A stretch of DNA of 64,000 bases from Alphaproteobacteria bacterium (GTDB lineage: Bacteria; Pseudomonadota; Alphaproteobacteria; UBA828): positions 42,118 to 106,117 of the forward strand of contig WTGU01000077.1 in NCBI GenBank assembly GCA_011523425.1, in the 5' to 3' direction. The position numbers and the translations under genes were made by a program. Within the stretch, counting starts at the first letter, position 1, and every line of letters begins with the position of its first letter. The notes under the pieces are model-generated. The model did no database searches. It saw nothing but the letters and a program-made list of their open reading frames with translations, and was not told the origin of the DNA. Shown piece after piece: positions 1 to 7,988 of the stretch.

Positions 1-317
1 TCGACGAAGCCGAGGGCGATGAACACGGCGATGATCAAGATCGCGCCGACGATGGCGGTGACGCGCACCACGCGGCGCACCGGATTCTGGGTGTTGGCGA
101 ACGGGATGAGGTTGAAGAGCAGCCCCCCGGCCACGACCATGATGCAGCCGGCCGAGAAGAGTGGCCGGTAAACGGGCTGGAAGATGAAGACGAGGGCGAG
201 CAGGCAGAGCGCGATGATCGCGAGCACGATCAGCCGCGCCGTGCGCCGCGACATGTTGGGCCGCGCAGGCTTCTCCGGCGCCGGCGCTTCCTGGGGCTCC
301 ACCTGTGCGTCACTCAT
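1..317 (-). CDS. small membrane protein of ABC importer operon (C-terminus beyond window)
   Basis: This reading frame begins at an ATG that overlaps the stop of the upstream ATPase gene (ATGA) and is still open at the window edge, so at least 105 residues are encoded. A proline- and charge-rich start of about 20 residues (MSDAQVEPQEAPAPEKPARP) is followed by an RR-flanked hydrophobic segment at about 28-47. Two more follow, at about 52-70 and 87-105. The likely product is therefore a small multi-spanning inner-membrane protein. Importers with two ATPases, such as the rhizobial glycerol type, often carry an extra small membrane protein gene, but I do not recognise this family and see no DUF2160-like motif. 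Its position as last gene of the operon suggests an accessory role in the importer. Confidence 0.75.
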   Translation of the reverse strand, partial: MSDAQVEPQEAPAPEKPARPNMSRRTARLIVLAIIALCLLALVFIFQPVYRPLFSAGCIMVVAGGLLFNLIPFANTQNPVRRVVRVTAIVGAILIIAVFIALGFV

Positions 318-1414
318 GACGCGATCCTCACGCCGTCATGGTCGAAGAGGTGCACCTGGCCCGGGATTGGCGCCGCGTGCAGCGTGTCGCCCACCCGGAC
401 CGGGTGGCCGCGACTCGTCACCACGCGCAGGTCGTTCTCGCCGATTCGGAGGTGGGTCAGCGTCTCGGCGCCCATGGGCTCGATCAGGTCGACCCGGCCG
501 GAGATCGTAGCCGGGCCCGCCTCGGGCACGGGCGCGAGGCCGCGCGGGCGCACGCCAACGGTGAGCGGGGCGTTGCGCCGTGCGACGACGCCCTGCAGGG
601 AGACCTCCGCGTGCAGCGGCAGCACCACCTCCTGCCCCAGCATGTCCACGGTTGCCGTGTCCTCGTCGGCGTCGATGACGTTCGCCTCGATCAGGTTCAT
701 CTGCGGTGTGCCGATGAAGCCCGCGACGAAGACGTTGGCGGGCTTCGCGAAGATGTCGTGCGGGCTGGCCACCTGCTCGATGATGCCGTCGCGCATGACC
801 GCGATGCGATCGGCGATGGTGAGCGCCTCGATCTGGTCGTGGGTCACGATCACGGTGGCCTTGTGCAGCCCGTTCAGGAGCTGCTTGATCTGCCCCCGCA
901 TCTCCTGGCGCACCGCGATGTCGAGGCGGCTGAGCGGCTCGTCGAAGAGGAAGCACTGCGGGTCGCGGATGATCGCGCGGCCCACGGCGACCCGCTGCTT
1001 CTCGCCTTCGGCCAGCCTGCCGGGAACCCGCCCCAGGGCGTGGGAGAGGTCGAGGAGGCCGGCGATCTCGCGCACCCGGCGGTCGATCTCGTCCTTGGTG
1101 ATGCGCTCGGCATGGAGTGGGAAGGCCAGGTTATCGGCCACCGTCAGGCTCGGATAGAGCGCGTAGAACTGGAACACCATGGCGATGTCGCGCTCGGCGG
1201 GCGCGAGGTCGTTGACCCGCGTGCCGGCGATGTGGATGTCGCCCGCCGTCACGTCCTCGAGGCCCGCGATCATACGCAGCGTCGTGGTCTTGCCGCAGCC
1301 GGACGGGCCCAGCAGGCACACCACCTCGCCGCCCTCCACGTCGAGATCGATGTCGTCGACCGCAGCCAGCGAGCCGAAGCGCTTGGTCAGGTTGCGGAGC
1401 TCGATATCGGCCAT
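314..1414 (-). CDS. ABC importer ATPase 2 (MalK/UgpC-like) with degenerate signature motif
   Basis: A 366-residue sugar-type importer ATPase with an N-terminal nucleotide-binding domain (about 1-235) and a C-terminal TOBE regulatory region. Walker A is GPSGCGKT (36-43), Walker B ends FLFDEP (155-160), and the H-loop is intact (VTHDQ, His192). The ABC signature is unusual: LAEGE at 134-138 in place of LSGGQ. The operon's other ATPase (4828-5922) has the opposite pattern. The two presumably form a heterodimer on the two permeases encoded just upstream; the permease gene ends 7 bases before this one starts. The stop overlaps the start of the small membrane protein gene. The substrate cannot be read from the sequence; a polyol or carbohydrate is likely from the family. 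Confidence 0.92.
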   Translation of the reverse strand: MADIELRNLTKRFGSLAAVDDIDLDVEGGEVVCLLGPSGCGKTTTLRMIAGLEDVTAGDIHIAGTRVNDLAPAERDIAMVFQFYALYPSLTVADNLAFPLHAERITKDEIDRRVREIAGLLDLSHALGRVPGRLAEGEKQRVAVGRAIIRDPQCFLFDEPLSRLDIAVRQEMRGQIKQLLNGLHKATVIVTHDQIEALTIADRIAVMRDGIIEQVASPHDIFAKPANVFVAGFIGTPQMNLIEANVIDADEDTATVDMLGQEVVLPLHAEVSLQGVVARRNAPLTVGVRPRGLAPVPEAGPATISGRVDLIEPMGAETLTHLRIGENDLRVVTSRGHPVRVGDTLHAAPIPGQVHLFDHDGVRIAS

Positions 1415-1421
1415 GGGTCCG

Positions 1422-2291
1422 CTACCGCCTGATCGTGCCGAAGGTGACGCCGCGCAGAAGCTGGTTCTGCAGCAGGAAGGTCACGATCACCACGGGGATC
1501 AGGAAGAGCGTCTCGATCGCCGCCAGCAGCCCCCAGCGCACGCCGATGTCGCCGCCGATGGTCTGCGCCATGGCGACCGGCACCGTGCGCGTGTCGCGGC
1601 CCGTGAGCAGCAGGGCGAAGAGGAACTCGTTCCAGGTGAGGATGAGGCCGAAGACGGCGGTCGCCGCGATGCCCGCCTTCACCTGCGGCAGGCAGATGCG
1701 GAAGAAGATCTTCATCTCCGAGCTGCCGTCCATGCGGGCGGCGTCCTCCACCTCGCGCGGTATCTCGTCGAAGAAGCTCTTCATCATCCAGATGGTGAAG
1801 GGCAGGTTGAAGGCGGCATAGAGCAGGATGATGCCGATATAGCTGCCGCTGAGCCCGCTCAGGCGGAACATGATGAAGATCGGGATGATGACGATGATCG
1901 GCGGCAGCATCCGGGTCGTGAGGATGATGAAGAGGTAGGTCTCGTTGCCCTTGAGCGGCCAGCGCGAGAAGCCGTAGGCCGCGATCGTGCCGATGATGAG
2001 CGCGACCCCGACCGAAGCGCCGGCGATGAAGATGCTGTTGAAGAAGAAGAGGTCGAAGTGGGTGTCCACCGCCGCGCCGCCGCGCTCGTAGGCGCGGGCG
2101 AAGACGTTGGCGAAGTTCTCCAGCGTCGGCGTGAAGATGAACTTGGGCGGGGTGGACAGCGCGTCGGTGTGGGACTTGAACGCGGTCAGGATGATCCACA
2201 GCACCGGGAAGAAGTAGATGAAGCTGATGACGGTCGAGAACGCGGTCCGCCGCCAGCCTGCCTTGCCGATCTCGCGCCGTTTGCGGGCCAT
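1422..2291 (-). CDS. ABC sugar/polyol importer permease (MalG-like)
   Basis: A 289-residue inner-membrane permease with about six membrane segments. The first is at 17-37 (TVISFIYFFPVLWIILTAF). A long periplasmic loop separates it from the core segments. The cytoplasmic EAA loop is seen as EVEDAARMDGSSEMKIFFRI at about 180-199, where the ATPase docks. The features match the MalG/UgpE type of carbohydrate uptake permease. It starts 3 bases after the partner permease stop, and the two probably form the heterodimeric channel. Confidence 0.93.
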   Translation of the reverse strand: MARKRREIGKAGWRRTAFSTVISFIYFFPVLWIILTAFKSHTDALSTPPKFIFTPTLENFANVFARAYERGGAAVDTHFDLFFFNSIFIAGASVGVALIIGTIAAYGFSRWPLKGNETYLFIILTTRMLPPIIVIIPIFIMFRLSGLSGSYIGIILLYAAFNLPFTIWMMKSFFDEIPREVEDAARMDGSSEMKIFFRICLPQVKAGIAATAVFGLILTWNEFLFALLLTGRDTRTVPVAMAQTIGGDIGVRWGLLAAIETLFLIPVVIVTFLLQNQLLRGVTFGTIRR

Positions 2292-2294
2292 GGC

Positions 2295-3212
2295 CTACTG
2301 CTCCTCCACGTCCCGTCGCCTGACGAAGAAGAGATAGAGGTTGGTCAGCACGATCACCACGAAGAGCAGGATATAGCCGAGAGCCGCCGACTGGCTGGTC
2401 TTGAAGTACTGGAAGGCCACCCGATAGACATAGACGGCGATCGTCTCCGTCGAGGTTCCCGGCCCGCCCTCGGTGATCAGGAACACGATGTCGAACAGCT
2501 TGAACGCCTCGATGGTACGGAAGAGGATCGCCAGCAACAACAGGCCCCGGATGTAGGGGAAGGTGATCGTCCAGAAGCGCCGCCACCAGGAGGCGCGGTC
2601 GATCTCGGCGGCCTCGTAGAGGTGCTTCGGCACGCTGACGAGGCCCGCGAGCACCAGCAGCATCACGAAGGGCGACCACATCCAGACGTCGGCGAAGATG
2701 ATGCCGGCGAGCGCGCCCACCTCGGAGCCCAGCAGGATGAAGGGCTCGCCGGTGACCGCCTTCACCGCCTGGCTGAGGAGGCCGAAGGTCGGCTCGTAGT
2801 AGTAGCGGAAGAAGGCGCCGACCGCGACGAAGCTCAGCATCATCGGCGTCAGCACCAGCATCAGCAGCACGCGGCGGCCGGGGAACGTCTTCTCGAAGAG
2901 GAGTGCCAGCAGGAAGCCCACCACGAGCTGCAGCAGCACGTCGACCGTCACCACGATGGCCGTGGTCTGGAAGCGCTCCCAGACCACCGGGTCCGTGAGC
3001 ACCTTCTCGTAGTTCTTGAACCAGACGAACTCCGGTTCCTTCACGCGGTTCGCCCGGTAGCGATAGAAGCTCAGGCCGAACGACCAGAGCAGAGGAAAGA
3101 TGTTCATGATGACGAGCACGGCGAGCGCGGGCGAGACCAGGAGCGGCCCGCGGTTGCGCTCGAAAAAGCGCTCCAGCAGCGTGCCGTGCTCAGCGTGATA
3201 GGTGGCGGCCAT
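2295..3212 (-). CDS. ABC sugar/polyol importer permease (MalF-like)
   Basis: A 305-residue permease with six predicted membrane segments. The first is at about 24-45 (PLLVSPALAVLVIMNIFPLL). The EAA loop reads YEAAEIDRASWWRRFWTITF at about 199-218. Size and layout match MalF/UgpA-type permeases without the extra periplasmic domain of enteric MalF. It follows the binding-protein gene after a 95-base gap that holds a strong stem-loop, and it is almost fused to the second permease gene (3-base gap). Confidence 0.93.
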   Translation of the reverse strand: MAATYHAEHGTLLERFFERNRGPLLVSPALAVLVIMNIFPLLWSFGLSFYRYRANRVKEPEFVWFKNYEKVLTDPVVWERFQTTAIVVTVDVLLQLVVGFLLALLFEKTFPGRRVLLMLVLTPMMLSFVAVGAFFRYYYEPTFGLLSQAVKAVTGEPFILLGSEVGALAGIIFADVWMWSPFVMLLVLAGLVSVPKHLYEAAEIDRASWWRRFWTITFPYIRGLLLLAILFRTIEAFKLFDIVFLITEGGPGTSTETIAVYVYRVAFQYFKTSQSAALGYILLFVVIVLTNLYLFFVRRRDVEEQ

Positions 3213-3262
3213 GCTTCAGGGGCCGGTCAAGCTCTGTGTCCGGGGAACCGGCGGGACGGAAA

Positions 3263-3291
3263 GGGGGCGGCGCCGGCGCGGCGCCGCCCCC
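3263..3291 (-). terminator. strong intercistronic stem-loop between binding-protein and permease genes
   Basis: A perfect 12-base-pair inverted repeat (3263-3274 with 3280-3291, G+C only) closes a 5-base loop. On the minus strand it lies just after the binding-protein stop at 3308 and before the permease start at 3212, and it is followed by three T residues. Stem-loops here usually stabilise the upstream binding-protein message or partly terminate transcription, giving more binding protein than permease. The pairing is seen directly; the role is inferred. Confidence 0.7.
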
Positions 3292-3307
3292 GATACCGCC
3301 TCGATCG

Positions 3308-4738
3308 CTACTCGATGCGTCCTACGTCGCGCAGGAGCTCATCCTGGAAGACGGCGATGCTGTCGAGCGCCTCCTTGGCGGAGATCTGCCCGGTAATCGC
3401 CTTGTCGAACTCCTCCTGCTGCTGCACCAGCAGCTCGAAGAACTCGGGGATGTGCCAGACGTCCCTCTGCCAGTCGAGGCTCGGGCCGAAGGCGTGGTTC
3501 CACGGCCGGTACTCCATGTACTCGGGCGTCGAATAAACGCTCTTCAGGCCGCTCTGGCCGCCGCGCGAGGCGAACTCGTGCTGCACCGGAGTCGACAGCC
3601 ACCACTTGCAGAAGTCCAGCGCCTCCTGGACGACCGTGTCGCTGTTCCAGGTGGTCAGCACGAAGGGCTGCCCGCCGATGTTGGACCAGCGCACGATCTC
3701 GTCACCCACCAGCAGGCCCGGCATCTTCGCGAAGTTGACCTTGTCATGGACCTTCGAGAATTCCGGCGAGATCGCCGATTCGCCGAAGCCGATCCACTGG
3801 ATGATCCAGGCGACCTTGCCCTCGCGGAACAGCTCGTCGACCTTGAAGATGTCCATGGTGCCGGTCTGGACCACCGGCGGCATGTGCTCGGTCAGCGAGA
3901 GATAGTGCTCGAACGCCTCGACGGCGACGTCGGAGTTCACGACGCCAAGCGCCTGGCCCTCGGGCTCCATGGTCTCGTCCCAGATGCTGCCGCCGTGCTG
4001 CCAGATGAAGCCGTTGATCTGCATGCTGGAGAAGTCGTAGCCCTTGCCGGCCTGGTAGGCGATTCCGTAGAAGTCGTCGTTCAGGGTCTCGCCGCCCAGC
4101 GAGTCGCCGGAACTGCGGCGGAAGAACTCGCCGAAGTCGGCCACCTGGCCCCAATGGACTTCGTTCTGCGCCTCGGGCGAGCACGGCAGGTCGTAGCCGT
4201 ACTTCTCCTTGAACGCCGCCATCTCGCCTTCGTGGCAGAACAGATCCTCGCGGTAGTAGACCACCAGCACGTCCGGCATCTGCGGGAAGCCGTAGTAGTT
4301 CTCCGTGCGATGCGGATAGGTGGAATAGGACGCGACGAGGTTGGGATGCAGGTCCTCGAAGACCGCCTGCAGGCCCGGGTCGGCATCGATGAAGTCGTTG
4401 ATCTTCATGTAGTAGCCGCCCTCGATGTTGGCGCCCAGCCACTGGCTGTCGCTGACCGCCATCTGGTACTTCTCCTCGCCCGAGGTCAGCGAGGCCGCGA
4501 GCCGCGTGTAGTAGTCCGGCCACGGGATGAAGTCGATCACGAGCTTCACGTTGTTGCCGCTCGGCGCCTTGTAGCTCGCGTTCGCCATGTCCTGCATGAT
4601 GCGCGTCGGCGGCCAGTCGGGCGCTGCCATGTTGATGGTGATGTCCTCGGCCTGGGCGGGGCCGCCCCACATGGCCGAGCCGACCAGCGCCATCGCACCG
4701 GCAAGCAGGGCCGCCTTGCCCTTCGTCATGAGTCTCAT
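3308..4738 (-). CDS. periplasmic solute-binding protein of ABC importer (family 1)
   Basis: A 476-residue binding protein with a typical signal peptide: MRLMTK, a hydrophobic core, then an AQA cleavage site near residue 30, with the mature form starting EDITINMA. The rest fits family 1 (sugar/polyol) binding proteins, including the central segment GYDFSSMQINGFIWQHGGSI and the late GGQPFVLTTWN, where the ligand-recognising aromatic residues usually lie. A Shine-Dalgarno-like GGGAGA lies 5 bases before the ATG. It lies between ATPase 1 and the two permeases, so it is the receptor of this system. The ligand is unknown. Confidence 0.92.
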   Translation of the reverse strand: MRLMTKGKAALLAGAMALVGSAMWGGPAQAEDITINMAAPDWPPTRIMQDMANASYKAPSGNNVKLVIDFIPWPDYYTRLAASLTSGEEKYQMAVSDSQWLGANIEGGYYMKINDFIDADPGLQAVFEDLHPNLVASYSTYPHRTENYYGFPQMPDVLVVYYREDLFCHEGEMAAFKEKYGYDLPCSPEAQNEVHWGQVADFGEFFRRSSGDSLGGETLNDDFYGIAYQAGKGYDFSSMQINGFIWQHGGSIWDETMEPEGQALGVVNSDVAVEAFEHYLSLTEHMPPVVQTGTMDIFKVDELFREGKVAWIIQWIGFGESAISPEFSKVHDKVNFAKMPGLLVGDEIVRWSNIGGQPFVLTTWNSDTVVQEALDFCKWWLSTPVQHEFASRGGQSGLKSVYSTPEYMEYRPWNHAFGPSLDWQRDVWHIPEFFELLVQQQEEFDKAITGQISAKEALDSIAVFQDELLRDVGRIE

Positions 4739-4827
4739 GCTCGTCTCCCTTTTCGGTCTCCTCGCGAACCGCGGCGTTGCCTGCCGTCGATCAATCCGGC
4801 CGGCTGCTCCGGCGGGCGCGCCGCATC

Positions 4828-5922
4828 CTACGCCACCATGGTGCCGGAGTCGCTCAAGAATAGTCGTGTGTCGGCGCCGGCGAGCGAGATGTGCACGCTG
4901 TCGCCGGCCGTGTAGCGGGCGCCGGTCGCCTCCGCCACTACCATGCGGAGCGGCACGCCGGCCGCCTTCAGGTCGAGAATCGTGATGTCGCCCTGTGGCT
5001 CTGTGATCTCGATCGTCGCGGGCACGCCCCCTGCGCCGTCGTCGACGAGCGCGAGGTCGTGCGGCCTGATGCCGACCAGCAGCTCGGTCCCGCTTTCGAG
5101 CGCCTGCAGTCCCTCGCGCCAGCGGTCGCCGTCAAGCTCCATGAACGGCAGCTCGATGGCGGGCGCGCCGGCGGAAGACGGCTTCAGCGTGCCTCTGACC
5201 AGATTGATGGGCGGATCGCCGATCAGCGACGCGACGTGCCGGTCCACCGGCCGGGCATAGAGCCGGTCCGGCGTGTCGACCTGGGTGATGCGCCCGTGCT
5301 GGATTACCGCGACGCGCTCGCCGATGCTGAGCGCCTCGAGCTGGTCGGGCGTCGCGTAGAGCGTGGTCGTGCCGATCTCGCGATGGAGGCGCTTGAACTC
5401 CGCCCGCATGTCGTGGCGGAGCTTCGCGTCGAGGTTCGTCAGCGGTTCGTCGAAGAGGAAGAGCCGCGGGCGGCGGATGATGGCGCGCCCGATGGCGAGC
5501 CGCTGCTGCTCGCCGCCGCTGAGCGAGGCCGGGCGGCGGTCCAGCGTATGGGTGATGCGCAGGAGCTCGGCGGTCTCGCGCACGCGGCTGTCGATTTCGG
5601 CGCGGCGCAGCTTCATCTCGCGCAGCGGGTAGGCGAGGTTCTGAAAGGTGGTGAGGTGGGGGTAGAGCGCGAAGCTCTGGAAGACCATCGCCATGTCGCG
5701 GCGCTTGACCGGGACGCCCGAGAGATCGTGCCCGTCCACCGTGAGCGTGCCGCCGTCCGGCTTCTCGAGGCCGGCGATGACGCGGAGCGTCGTCGTCTTT
5801 CCGGCCGCGCTCGGCCCGAACAGCACGAAGAATTCGCCGTCCTCCACCTCGAGGTCGATGCCGCGAAGCGCGTGCACCGACCCGTAGCTCTTCGTCAATC
5901 CGGAGAGGCGAAGCTGCGCCAT
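4828..5922 (-). CDS. ABC importer ATPase 1 (MalK/UgpC-like) with H-loop His replaced by Pro
   Basis: A 364-residue importer ATPase and first gene of the operon. Walker A is GPSAAGKT (36-43), the signature is canonical (LSGGE, 134-138) and Walker B ends LFLFDEP. The H-loop reads YATPDQ, so the catalytic switch histidine is Pro192. A C-terminal TOBE region follows the nucleotide-binding domain. The partner ATPase at 314-1414 keeps the histidine but has a degraded signature. Walker A and the H-loop of one subunit face the signature of the other, so a heterodimer would have one complete and one crippled ATP site. The gene is divergent from infA across 278 bases; no regulator gene is adjacent. Confidence 0.92.
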   Translation of the reverse strand: MAQLRLSGLTKSYGSVHALRGIDLEVEDGEFFVLFGPSAAGKTTTLRVIAGLEKPDGGTLTVDGHDLSGVPVKRRDMAMVFQSFALYPHLTTFQNLAYPLREMKLRRAEIDSRVRETAELLRITHTLDRRPASLSGGEQQRLAIGRAIIRRPRLFLFDEPLTNLDAKLRHDMRAEFKRLHREIGTTTLYATPDQLEALSIGERVAVIQHGRITQVDTPDRLYARPVDRHVASLIGDPPINLVRGTLKPSSAGAPAIELPFMELDGDRWREGLQALESGTELLVGIRPHDLALVDDGAGGVPATIEITEPQGDITILDLKAAGVPLRMVVAEATGARYTAGDSVHISLAGADTRLFLSDSGTMVA

Positions 5923-6200
5923 TCAACTCGTCCGTTGCGGCCGTCGGGCGGCTGGTCCCGAACGCGATCTCGTCCGGCCGGGCCGCCCTTCTCCCGTCGC
6001 CAACATAGCATCCCGGCCGCGCCCGCCAAACGCCGGCGCACGGGCCGGCCTGCCGATCGCGCCCCTATGCCGCGCCCGATACGCACTTCACAATCGGGCC
6101 GCGCTGTGCGAAAACCCGGCCCCGGCGGCCGCTTGCGCTCTTCGCGCATCCGGTAATTCCCTTTGTCGCCTTCTGGAGAAACGACGCAGCACCTTCGCCC
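5923..6200. other. divergent intergenic region, ABC importer operon / infA
   Basis: This 278-base stretch between oppositely oriented genes must hold the promoters of both the importer operon and infA. I see no convincing -35/-10 pair and no good Shine-Dalgarno close to the infA ATG; a GGAGAA lies about 20 bases upstream. I see no coding potential. Confidence 0.5.
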
Positions 6201-6419
6201 ATGGCCAAAGAAGACCTGCTCGAGTTTTCCGGCACGGTTCGCGAAAAGCTGCCGGACACGATGTTCCGCGTGGCGCTCGACAACGGCCACGAGATCATCG
6301 CGCGCCCGGCGGGCAAGATGCGGAAGTTCCGCATCCGCGTGCTGGTGGGCGATCGGGTCGATGTCGAGATGACTCCCTACGACCTTTCGAAGGGTCGGAT
6401 CATCTTCCGTCACAAGTAG
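6201..6419 (+). CDS. infA: translation initiation factor IF-1
   Basis: A 72-residue protein with the complete IF-1 OB fold: [13 protein letters not shown] at the start, [16 protein letters not shown] in the middle, and a C-terminus [14 protein letters not shown]-1 binds the ribosomal A site during initiation. Length and sequence are typical. It is a single gene here, followed after 101 bases by an unrelated dehalogenase gene. Confidence 0.98.
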   Translation: MAKEDLLEFSGTVREKLPDTMFRVALDNGHEIIARPAGKMRKFRIRVLVGDRVDVEMTPYDLSKGRIIFRHK

Positions 6420-6520
6420 GCCGCAAGCGGAGGGCACGGGCGCGGGCGAGGACGGCGCTGCCGGGCCCGCCGCCGTCTCGCTGTTGCGGCGAGACCGAAC
6501 CGCCTTGGGGGAGAGCACGG

Positions 6521-7210
6521 ATGGCCCATCCGCGATTCGGCGATATCGGAGCGTGCGTGTTCGACGCCTACGGCACGCTGTTCGACTACAACTCGGCCGC
6601 CGCTCGCCATGCCGCTACGCTCGGCGACAAGGCCCCGGCGCTGGCCGAGCTCTGGCGGCTCAAGCAGCTTCAGTACACCTGGCTCAGGAGCCTGATGGGC
6701 CGCTATGCGGGGTTCTGGCAGGTCACCGGAGAGGCGCTCGACTACTCGATGGCGGCGCTCGACGTCGAGGACCCGGCGCTTCGTGACGGCCTGATGGATG
6801 CCTACCGCACCCTGGATGCGTATCCGGAAGTGCCGGAGATGCTGGCGACTCTTCGGGCGCACGGGCTCAAGTGCGCGATCCTCTCGAACGGCGAGCCCGG
6901 GATGCTCGAGTCCGCGGTCGAGGCGGCGGGGATCGCCGGCAGCCTCGATGCCGTTCTCTCGGTCGACGAGGTCGGCATCTTCAAGCCGCACCCGTCGGTC
7001 TACCAGCTGGCGGTCGATCGGCTCGGCGCGCCGGCGGCGCGGGTGAGCTTCCAGTCGTCGAACGCCTGGGACGCGAACGGCGCCGCCGCCTTCGGCTTCC
7101 GCGTCGCCTGGTGCAACCGCTTCGGCCAGGGGCCGGAGCGCGTGCCCGAGGCGCCCGACGCCGAGATCACCACGCTCGCCGAGCTTCCGGCGCTGCTGGG
7201 CATCGGCTGA
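6521..7210 (+). CDS. L-2-haloacid dehalogenase (HAD type II)
   Basis: A 229-residue cytosolic hydrolase that converts L-2-haloalkanoic acids to D-2-hydroxy acids. All catalytic positions known from the Pseudomonas enzyme are present: nucleophile Asp15 in VFDAYGTLFD, Arg46 in LWRLKQLQYTWLR, Ser in ILSNG, Lys in FKPHPSVYQL, and the Asn/Asp of SSNAWDANG. Length is normal. This full set separates it from generic HAD phosphatases. A purine-rich GGGGGAG precedes the ATG. A 7-base-pair hairpin at 6475-6495 lies between infA and this gene but has no T-run. Confidence 0.92.
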   Translation: MAHPRFGDIGACVFDAYGTLFDYNSAAARHAATLGDKAPALAELWRLKQLQYTWLRSLMGRYAGFWQVTGEALDYSMAALDVEDPALRDGLMDAYRTLDAYPEVPEMLATLRAHGLKCAILSNGEPGMLESAVEAAGIAGSLDAVLSVDEVGIFKPHPSVYQLAVDRLGAPAARVSFQSSNAWDANGAAAFGFRVAWCNRFGQGPERVPEAPDAEITTLAELPALLGIG

Positions 7211-7219
7211 GGCGGCCCT

Positions 7220-7843
7220 GTGCGCGCGCTGCGGGCGCTCGGCCTGATCGCGGCACTCGCCGTCGGCGGCGCTCTGGCGGGCGCCGCGCCGGGCGCCGCC
7301 CAGGCAGCCTCGCTCGGCGGCATGGTGCTGGTCGCGAACGAGGGCATGCCCGACCCGCGCTTCCAGGAGACGGTGATCTACATGATCGATCACGACGAGG
7401 GCGGCGCCTTCGGCCTCGTCGTCAACAAGCCCATCAGCACCGGCCCCATCGCCGCGCTCCTGGACCGGCTGCAGATCGATCCGGGCGAGGAGGGCGGCGA
7501 CGAGGTGCAGGGCTCCATCACCGTGCACTACGGCGGCCCCGTCGAGCCCGAGCGCGGGCTCATCCTCCACTCGGACGACTATGCGATCGAGGGGACCCAG
7601 CCCGTCTCGGCCGGGATCGCGCTGACCGGCCGCACCGACGTGCTGCGCGACATCGCCCACGGCCGGGGTCCGGGCCGCAGCCTGCTCCTCTTCGGCTATT
7701 GCGGCTGGGGGCCGGCGCAGCTTGAGGGCGAGATCGCGCGCGGCGACTGGACCATCGTCGATGCCGACCCCGACCTCGTGCTGGGCACCGACCATGAGGA
7801 CAAGTGGCGCCGCCTGCAGCGCGGCGACGGCATCTTCATCTGA
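7220..7843 (+). CDS. YqgE/AlgH (UPF0301) family protein with signal peptide
   Basis: A 207-residue protein read from a GTG. The UPF0301 domain starts near residue 31 (GGMVLVANEGMPDPRF) and keeps the family motifs VIYMIDHDEGGAFGLVVNKP, YGGPVEP and FGYCGWGPAQLEGEI. In place of the usual cytosolic N-terminus there is a clear Sec signal peptide: MRALRAL, an Ala/Leu/Gly-rich core, then AAQA before residue 30. This variant is therefore predicted to be exported or periplasmic, unlike typical YqgE. The function of the family is not settled. It starts 9 bases after the dehalogenase stop and is probably co-transcribed with it. Confidence 0.9.
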   Translation: MRALRALGLIAALAVGGALAGAAPGAAQAASLGGMVLVANEGMPDPRFQETVIYMIDHDEGGAFGLVVNKPISTGPIAALLDRLQIDPGEEGGDEVQGSITVHYGGPVEPERGLILHSDDYAIEGTQPVSAGIALTGRTDVLRDIAHGRGPGRSLLLFGYCGWGPAQLEGEIARGDWTIVDADPDLVLGTDHEDKWRRLQRGDGIFI

Positions 7844-7988
7844 GGCGGTGCGGTCCGCGGCCTCCGGGCACGCGTTCGCCAAGGCGGCCCGGCCACGGAA
7901 AGGGGTGGCGAGAGAGGAAGATTCTTCTTTCGTGACAGTCAGCTACGCCGAATTGGGTTCGTCTTGCAAAAACGCTATTCGACGGCCG

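Noticed and set aside
1179..3536. A long plus-strand open frame (785 codons) opposite the importer genes
   Set aside because: It is the antisense shadow of well-supported permease and ATPase genes; the protein is a low-complexity His/Asp/Glu/Arg mix typical of G+C-rich shadows.
6475..6495. Terminator after infA
   Set aside because: A 7-base-pair hairpin is present but there is no T-run and it lies close to the next gene's ribosome-binding site; not enough to call.
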